DNA from: Zygnema cylindricum
Taxonomy: Eukaryota; Streptophyta; Zygnematophyceae; Zygnematales; Zygnemataceae
DNA: 49,448 nt
Direction: 5' to 3'
Assembly: GCA_037447655.1 (NCBI GenBank)
Contig: JBBHKE010000503.1
Span: 63,752-113,199, forward strand
The notes below the pieces were generated by a model. That model made no database searches, was not told the origin of the DNA, and was given only the letters and a program-made list of their open reading frames with translations. This document shows positions 40,564-49,448 of this stretch, in pieces. The first letter of the stretch is position 1. Every line of letters starts with the position of its first letter. The translations under genes were made by a program, and so were the position numbers.

Positions 40564-42322
40564 ATTATTGTCTACTCGTTTGGTTTTGCTTGATGAAGCC
40601 CAAGATGTTGTTCCTCCATTCTCTTCCCTCACCACCAAGAAATTTTCTAGGGTGCACCAACACATGATAAGGTAGTCGCTGACTTCATGAACCTCTTTAG
40701 GGATATGTCTATGGATGAAGCGCAAGCTTGACTTGGCACTTGTTTAGGACAAGGTGTTAGGGCTTGGCTCGTCGCTACTCCTATATTTTCCTCACTCTGT
40801 TGATCTTCTTAACAATTTTCTTCTAGACTCTGTTTACCAATTTGCTTGCCACACTCATCTCTTTTAGGTAAATCTTGTTACATTTATGACCAACATATCG
40901 ATGAGCATGGCCTCCATTTGCTCTGTTGTTCACATGGTGGGGAGCGCACAACAACACATGATGTTGAAATCAATAGATTTAGAGGGTATTTTCTAGGTCT
41001 GAGTTGATTAAGTAAAAGCGCATGCAGTCTGCCTCCACCATCTCTCTCCAGCCCCCATACTTGTTATAGTCAGTGAAGGTGAGAGATAGTAGTGGAGCCA
41101 TGGCTACCTTAGCTACACAGGCAAGACCGTAGAGTGATATAAGTAACTCTTAACTAAAAGGTTGAGCCTGGCAAGACTCGAACCTTCAACCGGCAAAGCG
41201 AGGCGTAGCAGTCAGCTCTAACCGGCCAGTCGTAGAAGTTCATTAGAGTATATAGGGTTTAATTTTTATGTAAACCTTGTTAAGGAACCTTAATCCGGTT
41301 AACGAAATTTGAGATAACAAGCATAGAGACTCGCTGTAACATAGTGCGAACAAAAACCCGCACGAAACAAATGTACTGGACATTTGTTTTAATGGCTAAT
41401 GTGAAAAGCCGCTTTACATCCGTTGGCAGCATCATCGCCGAGACCCCAAAATGGCCGCTTTGGCGGACTTCGGGCGTGACATGACTTGGCGCCACGTGGC
41501 ACAATATAATTGGAAAGCGGGAATCTCGGAAAGCATGGGAACAAGTCTCGAAGAGACAGACGTCTACTCCATGGCCTTGTCGTACACAGGCCGTACAGAA
41601 AGGACATCGGCCATAGTACCTTTCTGTATTGTACAGTTCTCTGATTGGTTCATACATCAGTATATAAAGGTTGTGAGAGGGGTTTAGGACTTAGAGGATT
41701 GAGGAGATAGCCGCCTCTCTCCCAATGAGCTTGTATAAAAATTGGCGTTTTCAGTGATTCTTTTTGTTGCGGACTCACGGGAGTCCAATCTGCACAGGGG
41801 TGCAGTGAGATTGTCTATTTGCTTGCTTGGGTAGCAACGGTCCTATTTGAAGAAGGGTTAGTCAAAAATTATCTAGAGGCTTCCTGAATTCTGTAGTCCA
41901 ATGGAGGACACACAATTGCACATGATACGGTTCAGGATGAAATCGCCTAAGTGCGTAGTAAAGAAATGTACATGATGAGTGAGGTGTTGCATATCCTATT
42001 GCCACGTTTTCAATCTAGGGGAGTACACGACCTTGGGGTTGATCTTGTTTTTTTGTAAAGTGCAAAGAGTACACTAGGGGATGTAGTTCCAGCCACCTCT
42101 GCAAGACTTTCTTTTTTAATTCGTGCAACATTACATACTAGTGTTGCGGCTCAAGATGCAATGGCCTCTAAAGAATGCGATTACGCTCACCGGGACCTAG
42201 CCGACAATTTCATACCATTTGCTTTGGAGATAGGTGGGACTTTGGAATCGTCGTTTGACAACATCATCCGTGATTGTGCTCGACGTTTTTTTAAGGTTAG
42301 GGACTTGGTAGCCCTTCCGTGA
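40564..42322 (+). pseudogene. LINE-like conserved-domain pseudogene, A2 copy
   Basis: Counterpart of 20043-21801, again split by a solo LTR (40962-41920). The stops are the same, so it was already dead before duplication. Confidence 0.5.
40962..41920 (+). mobile_element. Solo family-1 LTR, A2 copy
   Basis: Counterpart of 20441-21399 with CATGA on both sides (40957-40961 and 41921-41925). Confidence 0.93.
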
Positions 42323-43848
42323 CTCTCATGTTATCTTTTTAACGTCAAAGTATTTTTGTTGCCCTTCAACAATCCCAAGTATCGACCATTATCAAACAAA
42401 GTACGGTGGTAAATGATGGTCGTGGACTATGAGATTTACCTCTATGCCACCTCGTGTACATTGATGATATTTGTTTTTAAACCTTTAATGTGGACTTGAT
42501 TTAGGCTATGGGTCGCCGACCCATTCTTTTTGTTAAAGCTTTAATACTGCGTGGGTTTTATTGCTCTTGTAGTTTTGTCTCGGTGTTTGTTATTCTTCAT
42601 TTTGTTTTTGCTGTTTTTGCTCCTAGGGTGACGCCATCAAACGAAAAGTGGGGTAATTTAGCAAAATTCATGCCTACCTGTACCAAGCCTTAGTGATTAT
42701 TTTGTTTTTATACGTAAATAACATTAAACATAATCTTATAAATACTCTTTGAAGATGTTGGAGGTAAAAATGACCTTTGGATACTTATTCCTTATATATT
42801 TGCTTCATTATTTTTGTAGTTGACAACCCACCTCGACGAGTTCGGTTGTTAGCTAAAGAATAAAAAGAGGTGCAACACGCTGAACGACTAACCTACGTGT
42901 CACGATGTACAACGAACAAGTCTCATAATTTACGCATGATATGTGCCTTTCAAAATCCAACCGAAAATAGGAAAGTAATCTCGTAACACTCATTCGTCAG
43001 ACTATTATTGGTAATATTTTTTTGTCACGTTCTTTTTATTTTGAAAAGAAGAAATCTTAAAAGACGAGTTGGTGTAGAAGAGAAGGCGTTTGCAAAGTAA
43101 ACAAATGGTGTGGTACGGTGACTTGGTATGCACGTACGTGTAACGCAAATGAAGATTTTGAGTTAAAATTGGTCGTTGTAAAAAATCTTCAAAGATTCTC
43201 AAAATCTTATTATAACTTATGTGTTGCCACATAATTTGGAACACATGTTTTACAAGCATTACGCGATAGAACATCGTCTATAATATAACGCCTCGTAGAG
43301 TTGGCCGTACAATTTTAGACATTCCAGAACAAACGACACCTTTAGTGTTGCATAGGTTTTGTAGGTCTCGTACGTACTTTGGGGATTTCCAATTGTAGCT
43401 TTTCATGGTAGTGAACAATTTTCCATTTCAATCAAGTTTTGTACTTTCATGGTTTTACCATCGCAGTTTTGATGGTAGGATTTTCTTCTAATGTTACTAC
43501 GATCTATAGACATATTCGTATGTACCAACAAGACATAAAAGACAAAAATGTCAATATTTGCGCGAACCTTTTCTTTGGCACAATTTTTTTTTTTTTGTGC
43601 GAGCGTGGCGAACCGGAAGTAATTTTAAATTACTATTGTATAATTGTGAAATATATTTTATACGATGTAAAACAAATAAAAACTAAAAAACGATTAATGT
43701 CAATTGCTTGAAATGAACTTTTCAATCGTTCGTTTTAAGGTATGTTAAAAGAAAAAAAAAACAACGATTTTATGTGTTTTTTTTCAAATTCTTTTCTACA
43801 TTACCAATGTTGCTTAAAATTTTTACAAAATTATGTACGTAATGAATG
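42323..43848. other. Unassigned AT-rich stretch, A2 copy
   Basis: Counterpart of 21802-23325. The differences noticed from A1 are a c/t at 42678, a c/t plus one extra T near 43010-43017, a/g near 43081, one extra T in the run near 43585, and c/a near 43697. Confidence 0.4.
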
Positions 43849-44872
43849 TGTTGAAAAAGTAATTCTCAGGTCACTCGTTTATTTCCTAGACTTTAGATAG
43901 GAGAGAGAGGGTTAGACCGAGAGCCACCATGGCTGCCTCCTTATCAGACAAGGTGAAAACCAAAGAGAGGGAGAGAGAGAGACCTCCTTACCAGACAAGG
44001 CGCAAACTAAAGAGAGGGAGAGAGAGAGACAGAAGGAGATTTCACAAACATTACGGACGGATCAGGATTTGATCATAGGTCCTACGGAATTCGCTTAGGC
44101 GTTTTCGTTACCCGTTGAGTCGTAGAAAAGTTGTTAGAGATACACGGTTCGATAATTATATACACATTTCACACGCACGTGTTTTCATTTAACGACGAAC
44201 TTACAAAATGGTAAACACATAATGGGAAAAGTACGACAACCAAAAAGTACGAACGGCCGCAAAGAACATTCTGCGCGCTGCCAAAATCAAACGGACGACA
44301 TCGATTGGAAAATTACGAGCGGACTGTCAGCGTGGGCGCCAATATACCCGAATGGCTCTTTTGGCGGCTTATGCCAAAGAGCCGACAAATTGGCACGTGG
44401 AAAGTCGCAAGAGGTTGGCGGAGGGAGACGGGGAAAACCATGGGTCGAACATGTAAAGTACATCATCCTCATTGGTGTCGTACTGAAGTCGTACAAACCG
44501 TACCACGACTAATGTATTGTCCCCTGTACAAACTGTACGTTAGATTTATCTTATTGGTAGATAACTTACTAGATAGGTGTTGTGAGTAGGATTTAGGAAA
44601 TTATAATTTTTTTTAGTCCCTCTCTCTTAGAGCGCATCTATATAAAGATGGTGACTTTGAACAACCATAACTTTCCGCTTGGTTGAGCGTTTTCAATGGC
44701 TCTTTTTGCGGCAGACTCAAAGGAGCCCCGCCTTCACTAGGGAGAAGTTGGTCAGAATAATTGCTTGCTGGGGTGGCTGCTATACTTTGTCAAACCAGCG
44801 TGGATTTGGGCTATCTAAGAGGCTTAGGTTGAGTTATGCATTTAAGGCGGCTATGGAGCCCCTATAATTTCA
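43849..44872 (+). mobile_element. Solo family-1-related divergent LTR, A2 copy
   Basis: Counterpart of 23326-24349, flanked by GAATG and GAATA. One substitution was noticed (44390 a where A1 has g at 23867). The stretch 44873-45637 after it is unassigned simple sequence, as in A1. Confidence 0.85.
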
Positions 44873-45637
44873 GAATATATATGTACATACATGTACATGC
44901 ATATATATATAGTGTGATAAAAACAGTGCACTCAAAACAAACCTGAGAGAAATAATATGCACAACGTAAGCTTAACAAAACAGTCTCACAACCTCACAAC
45001 AACGTACATCGACCAAATGTAACTTTATTCAGCCGAAGGCTTTCTAATTAACAAACTCTCACTCTCACTTTCACTCTTCTTACTCACATCATTTTTTCTC
45101 ACACACACCCTTACTCTCACTTCTCTCACTAGCTTATTCCCTACTTTTCTCTCACTTAACTTTGATGCATCTCTTTTTCAACGCATGATGCATCTACTAT
45201 CAGACGTATAATAATCCTGGACTCAAATTTCTCTTTAAATATGAGCTCAAATGAAGACTTAGTTTGCACGACTTTTTCCTCTAACTTCAATGTGACTCCA
45301 CTCACACTGATAAGACACAGGCGCCGAAGCAAAAGTTGGCGCCTAATAAAACATAAGTGAGCCAAACTTAATCGTCACTGGACCTAAACATCGTACACTG
45401 TCTACGCACTAAATGACTAATCAACTGTACAACTCCAAATGACACGAATTAATACTTACATAACAAACACCCATTGTTCAACGATACGTAACAAGACTTA
45501 GCTGCAGACCTAAACTAGATAATAAATAATTTAAACACAAACCCAAACTGAATCAAACTTAAACTGAACACAAACGTGAATTCGGCCGATCCGTGGATTC
45601 ACCAAATAACTTAACAATATTTATACATATATATATA

Positions 45638-47708
45638 TGCAACTCTGAGACCTCCATAGGTCCTCAGAGTAGGCAGCTCACACGAAGCCTCTAGGATAAC
45701 CCTGACCCCTTTGTGTTTCAACAATAATAACTGTCACCCTGGCAGAAAAAAACTCTACCATCTTCACCCTTGTGAAGGCAAGACTCCCTTGAGTCTATAG
45801 CAAAAAGAATATCTGAATTTGCTCCCCTAAGTAGTAAGTTATGTTGTTCTACAACCACCGTTGCAGGCGGAGAACCAGCAGTAGTAGTGGAAGTAGACAT
45901 GAAAAACAACAAAAACTATCAAAGTACTTACTCAACAGCCAACTTAGAATTGACACAAAATATGACTCAGAAACACAATATGCTTCAAATTCGGCACAAT
46001 GTTACAAAATACAGTAAACTGACAATTCCCAAAATTGCAGCCCAAATGACCCAGTAAACCATAAGATATGATGTCTGGAAGTTTCCCAAAAACTGCCCTT
46101 AGAAAATCATATTCCCAAAACTGGATACTACAAAATTGGCTAAGTCCTAAGTTATATACTCACAGTGTTTATCTACTGATCTACACTAATTTGGGTTACC
46201 GTTATTACGGTTATTATCTTTACTAACGAGAAAGCATCCTATCTGTATGTCAAGGTACCTCAAAACCCTAATTATTATTTTCTAAAAACCTGATTAATGG
46301 AACACTATTTTTTATCACACTAAAATACAAACTAATGTTATTCAGATATTTACAGACATTTAACCGTACACAAAACGTTCTAACCGTACACAAAACGTTC
46401 CAAATGCTTAGTCAGCGGTAGTCGCTAAAGTCCAGCCGAATGTGGTCGTGTAGTACGAAGCACCTGAGTGCTTCGTCACTTGTGGTCCCACGTGAATCAC
46501 GCCTCGTCACTTGCGGTCCCACGTGAATCGCGTCCGTCGACGTCTCTCAAAATCAATGATCATAATTCACTTCCGAAATATCCGGACGTTTCTATTTAAT
46601 GATCATAAAAATATTCCGTACCATATAATTCCAAAATATCTGTATGACTCCAAAAATAGCCGTACCATATATTTTTCAAGATATCCGGATCAGATTCCGT
46701 CCGTCTGATCTGGCGATAACAATTGCCTGCTGCGTGACGCGTGTCGACGTCACTCCGTAAAACCTGCAAAGGTACAATACACTCTATTGTACTTTGCCTA
46801 CTGTAACACTAATAAAGGTAAGTCTTATATACCACTTTTTAGAAAACTATTCTAAGTCTACTCTATTTATTAACTAAAGATTTCAAATCTCAACAAGTTA
46901 TAGAGGGTCAAAGTTGACCTTTTGTACAGAAGCTCTTTGGGAGAGAGGGTCCTATCTATCAATTTTTCTAAGTCCTATCTCTCTCTAAAAATCTAACTAC
47001 TGAAGTACGGCACCAATCAAAATACTGTATCGTACAAAAAGGTACATAAGCTGGTGTACTTTCTGTACGACCATTGTACGACATGGCCAACCAGTCGACA
47101 GATGTCATATCTCGATTCGTTTTTGTAATCCCCAAAGACGTCGTTATCCAATGTGGTTGTGCCACGTGTCAATTGGTGTAACGTTGACCGCAAACCGCAG
47201 AAAACCTATTCCGCGATCTCGGCATGCTTCGCGGCCGTCCGATTAAACCGGATTTCAATCGTAGCCGTCGTAAATACTTGCGCGCTATCTGTTTCGTTTC
47301 GTACCGTACACCGTACTTTACAAAACTGTATCCGTGCGCGACGTCTATAGTTTCAGTTAAATGATTTTGTTTACGCGTTATAGTTTAAATATCTTTCATA
47401 CCCTTTATGTCTCAGCACCGATCTTAGACTTGTAGGATAAAGCTAACCGTTACTGGCTAGCTTGACAAACGGTAGGTACCAGGATCAAATCCTGCGTATG
47501 TCAAGTACCCTTTTAGTAAATCCACTAAACCATCTGCACGTCTCTCTCTAGATAGCACAGGCAGCCATGGCTCTATCTCCCTCTTCAACCTTAGTGACTG
47601 CGACAAGTGTGGGAGCTGAAGAGAGGAGTTAGAGGCAGACTGCCTCGGCTTCTTTTCTGCAATTAATTTAGACCTAGAAAATACTAAAGAGAACCATTAA
47701 TTTCTACA
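45638..47708 (-). mobile_element. Solo family-1 LTR, minus strand, interrupted by a family-2 LTR
   Basis: On the minus strand it starts TGTAGAAATTAATGG at 47708 and ends TCTCAGAGTTGCA at 45638. ATATA is found on both sides (45633-45637 and 47709-47713), although this lies in TA-rich sequence. Without the insert it is about 1012 bp. The tRNA-like module here reads on the + strand (about 47430-47505, with CCAGG-ATCAAAT-CCTGC). GTAC motifs and a CCAAT lie at about 46990-47080. Confidence 0.85.
45842..46895 (-). mobile_element. Complete solo family-2 LTR (1054 bp)
   Basis: On the minus strand it runs TGTTGAGATTTGAAATC to GTAGAACAACA, flanked by TAACT (AGTTA at 45837-45841 and 46896-46900 on the + strand). 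It defines family 2: U3 with two G boxes (CACGTG at 46489-46494 and 46520-46525) in a 31-bp tandem pair, a perfect 20-bp tandem pair with CCGTAC (46361-46400), tatataac with aggacttag near 46150, a long leader, and ATG 45900 starting MSTSTTTAGS just before the LTR end. Confidence 0.9.
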
Positions 47709-47880
47709 ATATATATTTTTATATATGTGTGTGTGTGTTTGTTACTTATATCATATATAGTGTATATTATATGTTATAAATATTATATTACATTATATTA
47801 TACTATCATTTATATTATATCTCATTATATAATGTTATGTTGTATTGTATTGTAATGTCTATTTAATGTTGTGTATATTT
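47709..47880. repeat. TA-rich simple sequence with a short GT run
   Basis: Alternating tata/ttatat sequence with tgtgtgtgtg near 47727-47738. No gene. Confidence 0.8.
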
Positions 47881-48262
47881 AACGCGGTTTTAATTTAATT
47901 CGACTAAATAGACTAATAAACAGACTGATTAAAATAACAGTACCGGTAATGGGGATAAGACGACCTAAGTGGTAAACTGTGGTAAAATTATAATCGTATC
48001 GGCGATGGGGTCGGAGTAATAATAGGGTAACGACAACATTCTGTTTTTTTAGTGTTTTATTTCATTATTTTTTTAAGGGGTGGAATATTTGGTTGTTTTT
48101 ACATGAAATCATAGAGGTACCAAGCGGTTTAAACGCACGCATGAAACGCCTGAAAAATAATGATGTATGCGCACGGAACAAATGCATTTTTTTTTTTAAA
48201 TGCGTTAACTGACTTTGACTTCAGTATATAGTAAAAATACGAAAAACTCAAACTTATTTAAT
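47881..48262. other. Unassigned spacer
   Basis: AT-rich; no gene or element ends recognised. TATTTAAT at 48255-48262 is the left target copy of the next element. Confidence 0.45.
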
Positions 48263-48992
48263 CGTTGTTGTTCAAATCGTACGATTTTTTCATATTTTCC
48301 GATTTCTATGTATAATTCGTGACTGTTGAAAAAATAGTAGAAAAACGCGATGTACTTTTTGTCCGGTCAACTGAACGGCCAATTTATGGGAGAAGTACAG
48401 TAGTTCCCGTAAATTATACGGTTTTTACGGAAATGTACAAAATTTGACGAAAACATACGTCGCATTTCTTAGTATTTTCTGTCCAGTAAATTGAACAGAA
48501 ATTTCACGGAACATGTACGTAATTTTATCGAAAATGTACGGACATTTTTGAAAAGAGACGTTGAAATTTCACACTATTTGCGCGCGGTAAGTTTGAAAAC
48601 TGTACGAACGTCTTCTTCATTTTTTTTTGAAAGAAGCCGCCATGGAATGTTGAAAACTTTGACAAAATTTTTGCATCGGCTGACATTTGAACCTGCCACT
48701 ACGCCATTTCGTTGTAACCTAGTGTACAATTGTTTGCTACAAGTCGATGAGGAAATTCAGATACACACGGTGAGTGTGATACATATCTATATATTTAAAA
48801 TTGTTTAGCGCTCATTTAACGGAAAACTTACAAACTGCGCTATATGTAAAATTCATGTTTTTTACATGTACGGAATAGTACAGAACAAAATTCATTATCG
48901 ATTTTAACGATTTTTTCAAATCGTTCAATGCGTTCATTAAGTATAATTCGTCGCGATTGAATCGTTGGCACTAAACGGTTTGAACAACTATG
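48263..48992. mobile_element. Diverged hAT-type element of the CAAAGTTGTTCAAA family (730 bp)
   Basis: Same family as 18099-18871, an independent insertion. The ends are CGTTGTTGTTCAAATCG and, on the minus strand, CATAGTTGTTCAAACCG, with flanks TATTTAAT (48255-48262) and CATTTAAT (48993-49000), a 7-of-8 match. The interior order is the same: GTACGG motifs, the T-rich run before aaagaagccgccat, and a minus-strand GGTTCAAAT near 48690. No transposase is present. Confidence 0.87.
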
Positions 48993-49000
48993 CATTTAAT

Positions 49001-49448
49001 CAAAAATGAAAAATAATACGACACCAGACAATCGAAACGAAACTACAACAGCGACGATCCTGCCTCGTCGCTTAAAAAAGTGAACCAAGCAACCAGCAAT
49101 CAGAGACAAGGCTGCCATTTCCGTATATTTCCGTACATAATTCCGTACCCTTTTCCGTACATCACATCCGTACATGAAAACTACGAATTTTACGAAAATT
49201 TCAAAAACTGAAAAAATTAACGCATTTAAAAAATAATAGTCGCGGGCGACCCGGTGCTTTGCCCTTTGATTGTCAAGGGCCTATCGTTTTTGTACACGCG
49301 GACCAATAGGAGCGTCAAAATTTTTCGTAGGAGTTACATGTACTCCACGTATCAATCCGTTTCCGGTACAGTAGTGTACGGATATTTGAGAACACGACAG
49401 CGTGGCGTGATGTGACAGATCGCACGCGCAAAAATTAAAAGTACGATA
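49001..49448. other. Right-end spacer rich in GTAC motifs
   Basis: No gene. It contains the CCGTAC array (49121-49173) and, further right, gtacacgcggaccaatagg, gttacatgtactcc and ggtacagtagtgtacgg. This looks like an LTR- or hAT-type promoter segment of unknown family. Confidence 0.45.
49121..49173 (+). promoter_or_regulatory. Array of five spaced CCGTA(C) motifs
   Basis: CCGTA(C) starts at 49121, 49131, 49143, 49155 and 49168, so the steps are 10, 12, 12 and 13 bp, close to one helical turn. The first unit has CCGTAT and the other four CCGTAC. T-rich spacers separate the units. Confidence 0.6.

Larger units (their letters stand above)
36236..45938. repeat. Duplicon copy A2 (9.7 kb)
   Basis: Second copy of 15715-25414. 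At its right end the family-2 LTR continues without a break (to 46895), so A2 appears to be the native context and A1 the copied or truncated one. Confidence 0.93.

Noticed and set aside
15715-45938. The two 9.7-kb copies as long terminal repeats of a giant element, or as a segmental inverted structure
   Set aside because: They are direct repeats, their edges do not have TG...CA ends or target duplications, and they contain many independent elements.
47709-47880. Matrix-attachment or origin-like AT-rich region
   Set aside because: Only simple TA-rich sequence is visible; nothing specific supports a function.
1-49448. CRISPR arrays, bacterial operons, rRNA genes
   Set aside because: No regular spacer arrays, no Shine-Dalgarno-led gene series and no rRNA-like stretches were seen; all strong coding similarity is to plant Ty1-copia pol.

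Overview
This window looks like nuclear DNA of a land plant, in a stretch made almost entirely of transposable elements. The evidence is the Ty1-copia elements, hAT-type DNA elements with 8-bp target duplications, a primer site matching plant initiator tRNA-Met, and a telo-box-like promoter with a possible first exon. CpG is not obviously depleted and the LINE-like remnant reminds me of non-flowering plants, but the lineage cannot be fixed from the sequence. No intact host gene is visible, and every retrotransposon reading frame carries stops or frameshifts. Region 1-15714 is a nest of Ty1-copia elements on the + strand. Element P (only its right part, 11823-15714) was hit by element E1 (through 11822). 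E1's integrase gene was hit by element E2 (2604-7417, 5-bp duplication GAATA). E2 holds the 3' remnant of a second LTR family, E3 (4076-4870). E1 also carries the end of a family-2 LTR in its gag (1-521) and a 1.1-kb hAT element in its 3' LTR (9970-11082). Region 15715-25414 (A1) is repeated almost without change at 36236-45938 (A2). Each copy holds the possible host-gene first exon, a 48-bp minisatellite, a fold-back element, two hAT-type elements, a LINE-like pseudogene split by a solo LTR, a second solo LTR, and the end of a minus-strand LTR. Between them lie an RNase H fragment with its 3' LTR (25415-27163), a decayed minus-strand copia end (27470-28985), and the most complete retrotransposon, element Q (29848-36235). 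After A2 the minus-strand solo LTR continues to 47708 and contains a complete solo family-2 LTR (45842-46895). An AT-rich tract, another hAT-type element (48263-48992) and a spaced CCGTAC array (49121-49173) follow. Four features deserve attention. The copia primer site matches the anticodon arm, not the 3' end, of initiator tRNA-Met. The gag start codon lies inside the LTR, upstream of that site. Many LTRs carry an antisense tRNA-like (Pol III-type) module and dense GTAC motifs. The two 9.7-kb copies have one junction in LTR homology and one non-homologous junction, which suggests copy-based break repair or an assembly problem.
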